DNA of 64,000 nucleotides, taken from contig NZ_CP048814.1 in the NCBI RefSeq assembly GCF_014217785.1, positions 434,001 to 498,000 of the forward strand. Direction: 5' to 3'. The stretch is from Rhodococcus triatomae. GTDB lineage: Bacteria; Actinomycetota; Actinomycetes; Mycobacteriales; Mycobacteriaceae. Shown in pieces: positions 39,493-50,500 of the stretch. A program made the translations under genes and the position numbers. The notes below the pieces were generated by a model. That model ran no database searches and was not told the DNA's origin. It was given only the letters and a program-made list of their open reading frames with translations. How positions within the stretch are numbered: position 1 is the stretch's first letter; each line of letters begins with the position of its first letter.

Positions 39493-40295
39493 CCACCACG
39501 CACTCCCCCGCAGCACGCTCCGACGATCGCACCGGCGGACCGATCGGCGACGTCGGATACCTGCTCTGGCGAAACATGCTCCACACCCTGCGCAGCCCGG
39601 ACTCGATGCTCACCGCCGTCATGCTGCCGGTAATGCTGCTGCTCCTCTTCGTCTACGTGTTCGGCGGCGCGATGGACACGGGGACCGACTACCTGAACTA
39701 CGTCGTCCCCGGCATCATCCTGCTGTGCGCGGCGTTCGGGGCCTCCACCACGGCGGTGAGCGTGAGCACCGACATGTACGAGGGCATCATCGCCAGATTC
39801 CGCACCATGCCCATCGCCCAGTCCGCCGTGCTCGTCGGGCACGTCCTCGCCGGCCTCGTCCGTAACCTCGTCTCGACGGCGCTCGTGCTCGCCATCGCGG
39901 TGATCATGGGATTCCGCCCCGAGCCCGGACTCGTGGGTGCTCTCGCCGCGCTCGGACTGCTCTCGCTGTTCATCGTGGCCGTCGGGACGCTCTCGTGCGG
40001 CCTCGGCCTGATCGCCCGCACCCCGGAGGCAGCGAGCGGCTTCACCTTCGTCATCCTGTTCGTGCCGTACATCTCGAGCGCGTTCGTCCCCACCGACACG
40101 ATGCCGACGTGGCTGCACGGGTTCGCCGAGCACCAGCCGATGACACCCGTCATCGAAACCCTGCGGTCCCTGCTCTCGGGCACACCCGCGGGGAGCACGG
40201 GATGGCTCGCGCTGGCCTGGGTGACCGGTATCGGAGTCGTCGGATCGCTGTTCGCGGCCGCGATGTACCGGCGCCGGGCCGGAGCGACGCGGTAG
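39489..40295 (+). CDS. DrrB-like ABC-2 permease
   Basis: 268 residues from GTG 39489, overlapping the ATPase stop codon. Six transmembrane helices; DrrB-type landmarks LLWRNMLHTLRSPDSML, VVPGIILLCAAFGAS, DMYEGIIARFRTMPIA and FVPTDTMPTWLHGFAEHQPMT. Forms the exporter with the preceding ATPase. Confidence 0.9.
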   Translation: MTTTHSPAARSDDRTGGPIGDVGYLLWRNMLHTLRSPDSMLTAVMLPVMLLLLFVYVFGGAMDTGTDYLNYVVPGIILLCAAFGASTTAVSVSTDMYEGIIARFRTMPIAQSAVLVGHVLAGLVRNLVSTALVLAIAVIMGFRPEPGLVGALAALGLLSLFIVAVGTLSCGLGLIARTPEAASGFTFVILFVPYISSAFVPTDTMPTWLHGFAEHQPMTPVIETLRSLLSGTPAGSTGWLALAWVTGIGVVGSLFAAAMYRRRAGATR

Positions 40296-40338
40296 GTGCT
40301 TCTTCGGCAATCCGGACCGAGGCGGATAACCTGGGCCG

Positions 40339-41085
40339 GTGGACTCTTCAGCGAAGCAGGACGCGCCTCGACGTGCCGACCCCGCGGTGGATGCGCCGCG
40401 GCGGATGGATCCGGCACTGGAGTTGCAGTCCGACCCCCAGGAGCTGATGCCACGCCGTCGGCCGACGCAGGAGCGCAGCCGCCGCAAGTTCGAGGCGCTG
40501 CTCACCGCCTCCCGGGAACTGCTCACCGACGTCGGTTTCGAGTCGTTCACCTGCGAGGAGGTCGCGACCCGCGCCGACGTGCCGATCGGGACGCTCTACC
40601 AGTTCTTCGCGAACAAGTACGTGATCGTCTGCGAGCTCAACCGGCAGGACCTCGTCGGAGTGCAGCACGAGCTGGCACAGTTCGACGGCGAGGTGCCCTC
40701 GCTCGACTGGCTCCGGTTCCTCAACAGTTTCGTCGACCACCTGGCGGGCCTGTGGATGTCCGACCCCTCCCGACGCGAGGTGTGGCTCGCGATGCAGTCC
40801 ACCCCGTCGACCCGGGCCACCGGCGCGATCCACGAGAAGGCCTTCGCGGAGCAGGTGGCCCGGATGCTGGCGCCGCTCACCCCGAGAACGTCGCGGGAAC
40901 GCCGCAAGATGATGGCCGAGGTCCTCGTCCACGTCGTGTACTCGATGCTGAACTTCTCGGTCCAGGGCGATCAGAGTCCCGACGACGCGGTCGCCGAACT
41001 CAAGCGGCTCATGGTCGCCTACCTCCTGGTGGCGGAGAAGGAATCTCGCGGGACGGCCGACACCGCCGGGCCCGGGGAGGACTGA
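40339..41085 (+). CDS. TetR-family regulator downstream of exporter
   Basis: 248 residues from GTG 40339, 6 bases after TAACCT (40327-40332), suggesting a separate leaderless mRNA although it follows the exporter genes by 43 bases. Helix-turn-helix: LLTASRELLTDVGFESFTCEEVATRADVPIGTLYQFF. A disordered basic N-terminal arm of about 40 residues precedes it. Convergent with acpS. It could regulate the neighbouring fas-acpS unit or the exporter; no evidence separates these. Confidence 0.85.
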   Translation: MDSSAKQDAPRRADPAVDAPRRMDPALELQSDPQELMPRRRPTQERSRRKFEALLTASRELLTDVGFESFTCEEVATRADVPIGTLYQFFANKYVIVCELNRQDLVGVQHELAQFDGEVPSLDWLRFLNSFVDHLAGLWMSDPSRREVWLAMQSTPSTRATGAIHEKAFAEQVARMLAPLTPRTSRERRKMMAEVLVHVVYSMLNFSVQGDQSPDDAVAELKRLMVAYLLVAEKESRGTADTAGPGED

Positions 41086-41089
41086 CCGG

Positions 41090-41124
41090 CGAGGGCGACC
41101 GACCGGTCCGGTCAGTCGCCCTCG
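41090..41124. terminator. Bidirectional terminator between TetR and acpS
   Basis: CGAGGGCGACCGACCGG pairs with CCGGTCAGTCGCCCTCG with one mismatch and an almost closed loop. It overlaps the acpS stop codon region and begins 4 bases after the TetR stop. Confidence 0.65.
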
Positions 41125-41504
41125 AGGACCACGAACGCGGCCGCGGTGTCCCCGTCGTGAGTGAGCGAGACGTGCACGGTCATCCCGGCGAGGTGTTCGG
41201 CCACCTCGCCGTGCAGCCGCAGCCGGGGCCTCCCCCAGGCGTCGGTGACCACCTCGATGAGCGGGTGGATCGTTTCCGGAAGCACCGGCGGTGACGCGAA
41301 CAGGGCCGCCGACCACGCCTTGATCAGCGCCTCCTTGGCCGCCCACCGTGCCGCGTAGTGGCGAGCCGGCTCGCTGCTGCGACTCGCGCAGTCCCGACGC
41401 TCACCGGGAGTGAAGTTCCCGAGCACGGCGGTGCCGGGCCGTCGGAGCTGCTCAGCGAACTCCGACACCGTGACCAGATCGATCCCGACACCCCGCACCG
41501 CCAT
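41112..41504 (-). CDS. acpS: Holo-[acyl-carrier-protein] synthase
   Basis: Transfers 4'-phosphopantetheine from CoA to the ACP serine of the fatty acid synthase. 130 residues with the two AcpS motifs: GIDLVTVSEF (metal-binding Asp near residue 9) and RWAAKEALIKAW (Glu/Lys). Located 32 bases downstream of fas on the same strand, so the FAS-I polypeptide, which lacks its own transferase domain, is modified by a cotranscribed enzyme, as in mycobacteria (Rv2523c). Confidence 0.95.
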   Translation of the reverse strand: MAVRGVGIDLVTVSEFAEQLRRPGTAVLGNFTPGERRDCASRSSEPARHYAARWAAKEALIKAWSAALFASPPVLPETIHPLIEVVTDAWGRPRLRLHGEVAEHLAGMTVHVSLTHDGDTAAAFVVLEGD

Positions 41505-41536
41505 ATCCGGTACTCCTGCTCCCGCCGTTCCGGCCG

Positions 41537-44500
41537 TCAGCTGCAGCCCGGGGATTCGGCGCGGTACACGGCGTCGTCACCGAGCCGCGCCGAGCCGGAC
41601 AGCAGGACGTCGGCCTCGAGCGTGCGTGCCGCCGCCGCGTGCACCTCGCTGCCACCGAACCGTCGACCCTCGGGCCGCTCGTACAGCGTCGCGGAGCCGC
41701 ACATGGCCGCCGCGAGCCGGCGACGTCCCTCGACCGTGCGCGCACGGGCCGCGTCGAGGTACGCCTCGCGCCGCTCCGCGGGGACCGCGGCGACGAACGC
41801 CTGCGGGTGCACCACCGCGACGAGTCCGGACACGTGCCCGAAGCCGAGCGAGGTGAGCAGACCGGCCCGCAACGGGAACGAGTCCCCGAAGTGCAACGGC
41901 TCACGCGCCCACACCAGGTGCTCGTACTCGGCCATGGCGTCGTCGACGCAGTCGAGAGACCGGTTCGGGGGCACCACCGCGCCGGCGAGCGCCTGGCACA
42001 GGCCGATCAGCTGGAACGCCGCCGCCCCGCCCTTGGCATGCCCCGTCAGCGACTTCTGCGAGATCACGAACAGGGGCGCCCCGGCGCTGCGGCCGAGCGC
42101 ATCTGCCAGACGCTCGTGCAGCTCCGACTCGTTGGGGTCGTTCGCCGCCGTCGAGGTGTCGTGCTTGGACACCACGGCGATGTCGTCCGGTCCCACACCG
42201 AGCGCGGTGAGCGAGCGGGCGAGCGGGGATTCCGTTCCCCCACGCCCGGCACCGAGCGCACCGATACCCGGGGCAGGGATCGAGGTGTGCACTCCGTCCG
42301 CGAACGATCCTGCCCAGGCGACGACGCCGAGGACGGGCAGGCCCATCTCCAGCGCCACGTCGCCGCGAGCCAGCAGGACGGTGCCGCCACCCTGGGACTC
42401 GACGAATCCGCCGCGCCTACGGTCGTTCGCTCGGGAGAACCGGCGGTCGTCGATGCCCTTGGCCCGCATCGTCTCGGTGTCGGCGGTGGCCGACATGTCG
42501 CCGAAGCCGACGATGCCCTCGATTCCGAGATCGTCGTATCCGCCGGCGACCACGAACTGCGCCTTGCCGAGGGTGATCTTGTCCACGCCTTCCTCGACCG
42601 ACACCGCCGCCGTCGCGCATGCGGCCACCGGATGCACCATGGCGCCGTAGCCGCCGACGTAGGACTGGACGACGTGCGCCGCGATCACGTTCGGCAACGC
42701 CTCCTGGAGGATGTCGTTGGGACGACTCTCACCGAGCAGGGTGTCGATGTAGAGCGAGCGCATCGACGTCATTCCGCCCATGCCGGTGCCCTGCGTGTTG
42801 GCGACGAGGCCCGGATGGACCCACCGCAGCAGTTCGGCGGGGGTGAAGCCCGCGCCGAGGAACGCGTCCACCGTCGCGACGATGTTCCACAGTCCGACTC
42901 GGTCCACCGAGTCGGCCATGTCGGCCGGGACGCCCCACTTCGTGACGTCGAACCCGGTCGGAATCTGCCCGCCGACCTGGCGGGTCAGGGTCACCTTCCG
43001 CGGCACGCGGATCTCGGTCCCGGCACGTCGGGTGACCCGCCAGTCACCGCTGTCCGGATCGGGTGCGGCGACCGTGTTCTCCGGGTCGGCGTCGACGAAG
43101 GCACGAGCCTCCGCCTCACCGCCGACGACGAAGCTCAGATCCTTGTCCAGGAACACCGAGGTCAGCAGCGGCGCCGCGTTGTCGACCATCGCGCCGTCAT
43201 CCTCGTACCTGCGGATGCCGCAGCGTTCCACGACCACGTCGTGGTACCGGTCCGCGATGTCCTCCTCGGCCACGAGTTCGCCGGTCTCCGCGTCGTACCA
43301 CCCGGGCGCCGGGGTCGACTCCCACGTGACCAGCCCTGTGTTCCATGCGAGTTCGAGGACTCCGGCAGCGGACAGCTGCTCGCTCACCTCCATCTCGAAG
43401 CGCGTGCGCGAGGAACCGAGCGGACCGAGTTCGCCGGCCCCGACGACGACCACCAGATCGGCGGGATCGACGTCGAGCTCGGGCCAGGACGGTGCCGGAG
43501 CGTCGTCCGCGCGCGGCGGTGCCGGGAGCGCGGGCACACTGTCGGGTTCGGTGGACTCGTCCACGATCTCCTCGGCGGCGACATCGGCTGCCTGCTTCGC
43601 CAGAGCGGCGAGATCCAGGTCGGCCTCGGCGAGCCCGCCGGTGAGGTCCACCGACACCGGTGCGGAGGCGGCGTCGGCCCGGGCCTGCGCCGTGCACGTC
43701 CGCAGCAACTCCGACGCCATCTCGTCCGTCGACCAGGTCCGGACTCCGGCCGTCTCGACGGCCTCGACCAGCGGGTCGTTGCCGCCCATCAGGCCGGTAC
43801 CACGGACCCAGCCGATCAGCGCGTGCACCAGGGTGACGCGCTGGGACCAGGTGCGCTCGGCACGCCAGCGGTTCACCACCGCGTCGAGCGCCGCCTTGGC
43901 CTCGCCGTAGGCGCCGTCACCGCCGAACGTGCCGCGGTTCGGCGAGCCGGGCAGCACGACGTGCAGGTGGGTGTCCACGTCGCGGTCGGCGCCGATGGCG
44001 GAGAGCCCGCCGATCAGCCGCTCGACCGACCACAGGAGCACCTTCATCTCCATCTCGGCGCGAGCGCCGGCGGCGGAGAGGTCACCGGCGACCCGCGGCG
44101 CCGCGAAGGGGAACAGCAGGGTGGGCGTGAACGGCTGCTTCACGACCTTCTTCGCGCCGCCGGCGGTCTCGACCGCCTCGCTGCCGATCCAGTCGATCAG
44201 TGCATCGACGTCCGCGTAGGACGCCATGTTCGCGGGCACCACCCAGAGCGCCGCTCCGGCACGTGCGTGCCTGCGGTACAGATCGCGGTAGAAGCCGATG
44301 CGCTGTTCGTCCAGTCGCGAGGTGCTGGCGAACACGGTGGCGCCACCGGCGAGGAGCTCACCCACCACGGAGGCGGCGATCGAACCCTTGCTCGCGCCGG
44401 TCACGACCGCCACCTCGTCGGACCACGGCGCGGGCGTATCGCCCGCGGTGTCGTCCGCCGCGGCCCGGTCGACGACGGTGCGGTAGCGCGCCGCCAGTGC

Positions 44501-47500
44501 GGTGCGGCCTTCCGCGACCGCGCGATCGTGCCACCACTGCGCCTGGGCGGCGACGGCCCGGCCCGCACCGGCGAACGACTCGGCGCCGGGGAAGGCGTCA
44601 CCTCGTCCCTCGTCGATCCACAGACGTGCGAGATCCTCACGGGCACTGGCCCACCGGTCGTCGAGAAGCAGCGCCTTGCGCTCGTCGAACGCCGGCGCCA
44701 CCAGCCGGGGCCAGTCGGCGCCCAGTTCGGCGGAGACCAGATCGACCAACTCGGCCCCGGTGCCGTCCTCGGCCGCGGGGACGGCGATGTCTGCGTGACC
44801 GAGTTGTTCGAGCACGAGCCGCGCCGCCGAAGCGAGCACTCCGTCGCGTCCCGTGATGTGCTCGGTGAATTCGCCCAGGGCCGCCGCATCGACGGTGCCG
44901 CCGGAGCTTCCGCCGGTGGCGGGCATCGTGACGGTGACCCCGCGCCGTGCACCCACCGCAGCGACCGCGGCATCGACGGCCGCGTCCACCGCGGCACCGT
45001 CGGACAGCGCACCCGCGGCGAGACCACCCAGGTCACCCCCACGGATACTCGATCCGTCCCGGGTGCCCAATGCCACCTCCGCGGTGACGTGGTGGGCCCA
45101 GCCGTCGCCCAGTTCCCAGACCTTCCGCACCCGATCGGCGATCGCGGCCGGGCGGCGACCGGACGGGCCGAACACCTTGCGCAGATGGTCACCGATCGAA
45201 TCGGAGAGCACGGGGCCGAACGGCTTGTAGGTACGGGCGAGCTGGTTCACGGTCGCCGAGAGCGCGCCCATGTCGGCATCCGCGGCACCGTCGATCGCAC
45301 CGAGCGACAGCTCCGAACCGAGGTCGACGAGCAACTGGTTCCGGCGGGAGGACACGCCGTCGCACAGTGCCTCGATCGTGTCCGCGGGACCGACCTGGTC
45401 GGGACGCAGCTTGGTCCACAGGCTGATGAGTACGGCGGTCGCGTCGGCGGCGGTGAACGGAATGTCCTCGGGGCGCGGGCCGGAACTCTGCGCGGGGGCC
45501 GGAGCTGCCGCCGGGGCCGGGGCCGCGTTCTCCGCGGGCGCCGCCTCCACCGGTTCGTCGTCCTCCACCGGTGCCGGGTCCACGTCCGTGGCATAGACCA
45601 CCGACGCCTCCCGCTCGATGTTGAGCACCTCGACCGGATGCCCCACGCGGCCGGGAAGCTTGAGCGTCTGCGAGGCGAGGTTCGCCACCGTCGGCACGGC
45701 AGCGAGCCCGACCTCGACGAAGCGCTCGACCCCGAGGCCGCCCTCGGACTCGTCGCGGAAGAACAGGTCCTGGGTCTCGATCCACCGCACCGGACTCGCG
45801 AACTGCCAGGCGAGCAGTTCGATGAGGACCACGCGGGTGAGCGCGCTCGGCCTGCCGGCCCAGGACTCGAAGTCCGACAGCACTTCCCGCAGCGGTTCGG
45901 ACGGCACCAGATCGGCGATCTCGGCGACGAACTCACGATGCAGCGAGAACGGCTTCGGCACCAGGTTCGGCACGTAGCGCCCGATCAGGATGTCCGGGTC
46001 GATCTCGGCGGGCAGAAGCTCCTCGAGGCGTCCGCGGAAGTCGGCGACGCCGTCCCGCAACACCGTGGAATGGAACGGCACGTCGATACCGGGGACCTGG
46101 ATGTACGCGGGCTTGCCGCCGAACTCGGCTCGCCGCACCTCGATCTCGCGCTCGAGCGCGTCGAGACCGGCAACGGTCCCGGCGATCGCATACTGCGATC
46201 CCCGCAGGTTCAGGTTGACGATCTCGAGGAACTCGCCGGACTCGGCGGCCACCGCGGCGACGAAGTCGTGGACATCGTCGTCGGACACACCGATCTGCGA
46301 GGGACGGATCGCCGCCATCCGGTAGTCCGAACGCCCGTCCGCGTCCCGCGGCACCAGCTGATGCATCGCCGAACCGCGCTGGAACACCACCTCGAGGACC
46401 GCCTCGAGCGGCAGTACGCCCGCGACCGCCGCGAGCGCGTTGTACTCACCCACCGAGTGGCCCGCCAGCAGAGCGTCGGAGTCGAACAGGCCCGCCTCAC
46501 GGAGTTCCGCGATCTGCGCCACGCCCAGCGTCGCCATCGCGACCTGGGTGAACTGGGTCAGGTGGAGGACACCGTCGGGATGGCGATGCTCGACTCCTCG
46601 TGCCTTGACGCTGGTCGGATTGTCGCGCACCACAGCGAGAATCGAGAATCCGAGCGCTTCGCGGGTGTGCTTGTCGGCACGGTCCCAGATCTCCCTGGCC
46701 GCCTTGGACCGGGAGCGGGCGTCGAGGCCCATCCCCGGGCGCTGGATGCCCTGGCCGGGGAACGCGTAGACGGTCTTCGGCACGGCGATGCGGCCGGTGG
46801 CCACCATCACCAGTTCGCCGTCGATGCGGCAGCCCACCTCGACGACCTCCGCGGGGCCGTCCGTGGCGACACGGTCGACCCGCACGTCGATCGCGGCACC
46901 GGGACGAACCATGCCGAGGAAGCGCGTCGTCCAGGCCGTCAGGCGGCGCGGCGGGATCTTCGCCTCCGCCGGGTCCACGGCGGTGACGACCTGCTGCGCG
47001 GCGGCGGACAGCCACATGCCGTGCACGATGGGGCTGCCCAGGCCGGCGAGCAGCGCGGCGTTACCGGAGGTGTGGATCGGGTTGTGGTCGCCGGAGACCT
47101 GGGCGAACGCGTCCATGAACCGGGGCGCGACGACGGTCGCGTCGCGGCGACGGCGACGCGGTGTCTCGGTGACCGAGTCGCCGAGTGCCCCACCTGCGCG
47201 CGGCGGATCGGCGAGTTCGGCTGTGCCGGTACGACCGCGGATCGCGAACCGCTCGGTCATGGCGACCACGGCGGGCGCGTCCAGCCCGTCGTCACCGACC
47301 ATCGCACCGACCTCCACGGCGACCTCGACCACGCGGCCGAGGTCCGTGTCGCCGACCGAGACGACCTCGGCACTCACCACGAGGATCGCCGGGTCGGCGG
47401 GAAGCTCACCGGTCATCCGCACACTGTGGTCGAGGTGGACGAGGTCGAGCATGCCCTCGATGACCGACGCCGCGTCGGCGCCGCTTCCGGTCTTCGCGTC

Positions 47501-50500
47501 GCCGAGAACGGCGAAGACGGCGGGCCAGCACGCACCGACGACGACGTCGGGGACGGCCCGGCCGCTCACCGACAACGACTGCGGCAGGCCCGATCCGGTG
47601 ACTCCGGAGTGATCGGCAATGCGGTCCGGCATCCAGGCCAGGCTGCTGCGGGCGACACCGGCACGCACCTTGGGCAGCTCTTGGCCGGCGGCCACCCCGA
47701 GCAGTGCCCTCATCGATTCCTCGGCGTCGGCCTCGGTGACGACGGGTGCGCCGCCGTCCCGGACGGAGGCGGGCACCGTGATGCGGATGTCGACCGTGCG
47801 GTCGTGTCCGAGCGGGACGGAGAGCAGCACGTGCTCGTCGCCGAGGACCGACAACTCCGCGCCGCTGCTCTCGTGCACTGCACCGGCACCGTAGCTGCTC
47901 CACCGGTCGAGGTCCCCCAATCGATGGACCGGGTTGCGGGTCACCCGGCTCCCCCACGCGATGTCGGGGGCCGCGAGGACGGTGTCGACGATGCCCTCGC
48001 CGTCACCGTGCCGCCGGGCGGCCACCGGTTCCGGACGGGCACCGGCGGCGACGAGTTCGTCGTAGGTCGTCTTCTCGAACCGGTCCAGGAGTTCACCGAC
48101 CGGCTCGTCGGCCCGGGTGATCCCGGCGACGGCGACCGTTCCGGGAATGACGCACACCTGATCCGCGTCGTAACGCGGGTCGTGGGCCTGCCACAACGAA
48201 TCCGAGCGCCACCAGCGCCGCACGTCCGCATCGACGACCGGGACGAAGTTGACCGGCTTGCCCGGCGCCTTGCACAGGGAGACGAAGAAGGAGACGTCGG
48301 CGGGATGGAGCAGTGTGGTCCCGAAATCCTCGAACCGGGCGGCGAGAGTGCAGATCGCCGCCTCCGGGTGCTCGAGCGTCTGGTCGTCCGCGAAGGCGGT
48401 GGGGATCGGTCCGCGATCCACAGGGTGCAGGCGGGCCTCGGTGCGCTGCAGCATCTTGCGGAACCGATCGCGCCAGCTCACGTCGATCCACGGGCTGGTG
48501 ATGGCCTCGGAGATCGCGGCCCGGAACTCGGCGCCGCAGTCGAATTCCCGTGCGGCGTCGATGCCCACCGCGAGCTCGAGGTAGCGGCGCAGCCACCGCT
48601 CGTACGTCATCGCCGCGAGGTCGCCGAAGTAGGGCTTCGCCGTGGCGTCGAGTGCCGCGACGATCTCGTCGCGGCGTGCCGCGACCGCGTCGGCATCCCC
48701 CGCCACCTCGTCGAGCAGGCGGCCGGTACGGGATGCGGCATTGTCGATCTCGTGGATGTCCGCGCCGAGCTGACTGCGGCCGGACGCCATACCGCCGTTC
48801 GCGGTGCCGGCACCGACCCAGTCGGGCGTGCCGGGGGTCTCGACCAGAAGCCGCTTGACGTCGGGAGCCGTCGTGGCCTCGAGCGCCGCCATTGCGGCGG
48901 TACCGACGAGAATTCCGTCGACAGGCATGGCGGGGAAGCCGTGCTCGCGGGCCCAACGGCCGGTCAGGTAGTCCGCGGCCCGTTCCGGGGTGCCGATACC
49001 GCCGCCGACGCACACGATCAGGTTGGGACGCGCCCGCAGCTCCGAGTAGGTGTCGAGCAGCAGGTCGTCGAGGTCCTCCCACGAGTGGTGGCCCCCGGCC
49101 TTGCCGCCCTCGATGTGGACGATCACCGGCACGTCCGGAACCTCGTTGGCGATCCGGATCACCGATCGGATCTGGGCCACGGTCCCCGGCTTGAAGGCGA
49201 TGTGGGCGATACCGGCATCGGAGAGTTCCTCGATCAGCGCGATCGCCTCGTCCAGCTCCGGGATGCCCGCGGTCACGACGACGCCGTCGATCGGCGCACC
49301 CGCGGCGCGAGCCCGCTGCACCAGCCGCTTGCCGCCGAGTTGCAGCTTCCACAGGTAGGGGTCGAGGAACAGCGAGTTGAACTGGACCGACCGCCCCGGC
49401 TCGAGCAGGGTCTTCAGCTCGGCGATCCGGTCACCGAAGATCTCCTCGGTGACCTGGCCACCGCCGGCGAGTTCGGCCCAGTGGCCGGCGTTGGCGGCAG
49501 CGGCGACGATCTTCGCGTCGACCGTGGTCGGGGTCATGCCCGCGAGCAGGATCGGCGAGCGACCGGTCAGGCGCGTGAATGCGGTCTCGACGCCGGTGGC
49601 GCCTCCCGGGAGAGCAACAGGGCGAGGGGCGAACGACGTCCAGGCGGGAAGCACTTCCGGAGTGGCACCGGCGACGAGCAGGTTGCGCTGGCCGCCGCGG
49701 GTGGCGGCCGCGACGATGCCGACGCCCTGCCCGCGCAGGCTCGGTGCGGTCACCCGGGTCAGCAGATCGCCCGGGCCCAGATCCAGCACCCACCGGGCTC
49801 CCGCGTCGACGGCGCCGTCCACCGCCTGGACCCAGTCCAGCGGTTCGGTGAGGATCTGCGCGGCCAGGCGGCCGGCCCGGTCCCCGTCGAGCCCGCATCG
49901 CGCCGCCCACTGGGTGGCGAGTTCCACGGCCTCGGCGAAGGCCGGGTGATGGAAGCCCACCTCTACGGGAAGGTCCTCGAACACCGGAGAGAAGACGGCA
50001 CCGCCACGCTTCTTCGCCTCGCGTTCACGGGTCTCCCGTTCGCCGATCTGTTCGCACTGCTCCCGGACCCGGGCCAGGCGGGCCGGCGGGCCGGAGAGCA
50101 CGACACGGCGCCGTCCGTTGCGGATGGCGACGACAGGGGCACTCTCGGGATCGACGTCCTCGGCGAGTTCTGCCACGATCCGAGCGATCCGCTCGGGGTC
50201 GACGTCGGAGACGGCCAGCATGGGCGCCGAGTCGGCGGCACCGATCAGGCCCCGGCGGCGGCCGACGAGAGCCGCAGCGGCACCGATCAACTGGGCCACG
50301 GCGAGCAGTTCCGCGTCGATCCGCCCTTCGCTACGCACCGATTCCACGGCGAGTACGCCCTGGGAGTGGCCGATCACCGAGACCGGCGGGGTGTCGGCGG
50401 GATCGAGACCGCCCGCGGCGAGCGCACGCAATGCGGCGAGCTGGGTGAGCAGCACGCCGGGGAGGGAGATCGCCGCCGAGCGCAGGTACGCCTCGGTGGG

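Noticed and set aside
38485..40295. Antibiotic resistance locus of a biosynthetic cluster
   Set aside because: DrrAB similarity only; no polyketide, peptide or sugar biosynthesis genes in the window apart from primary FAS-I.
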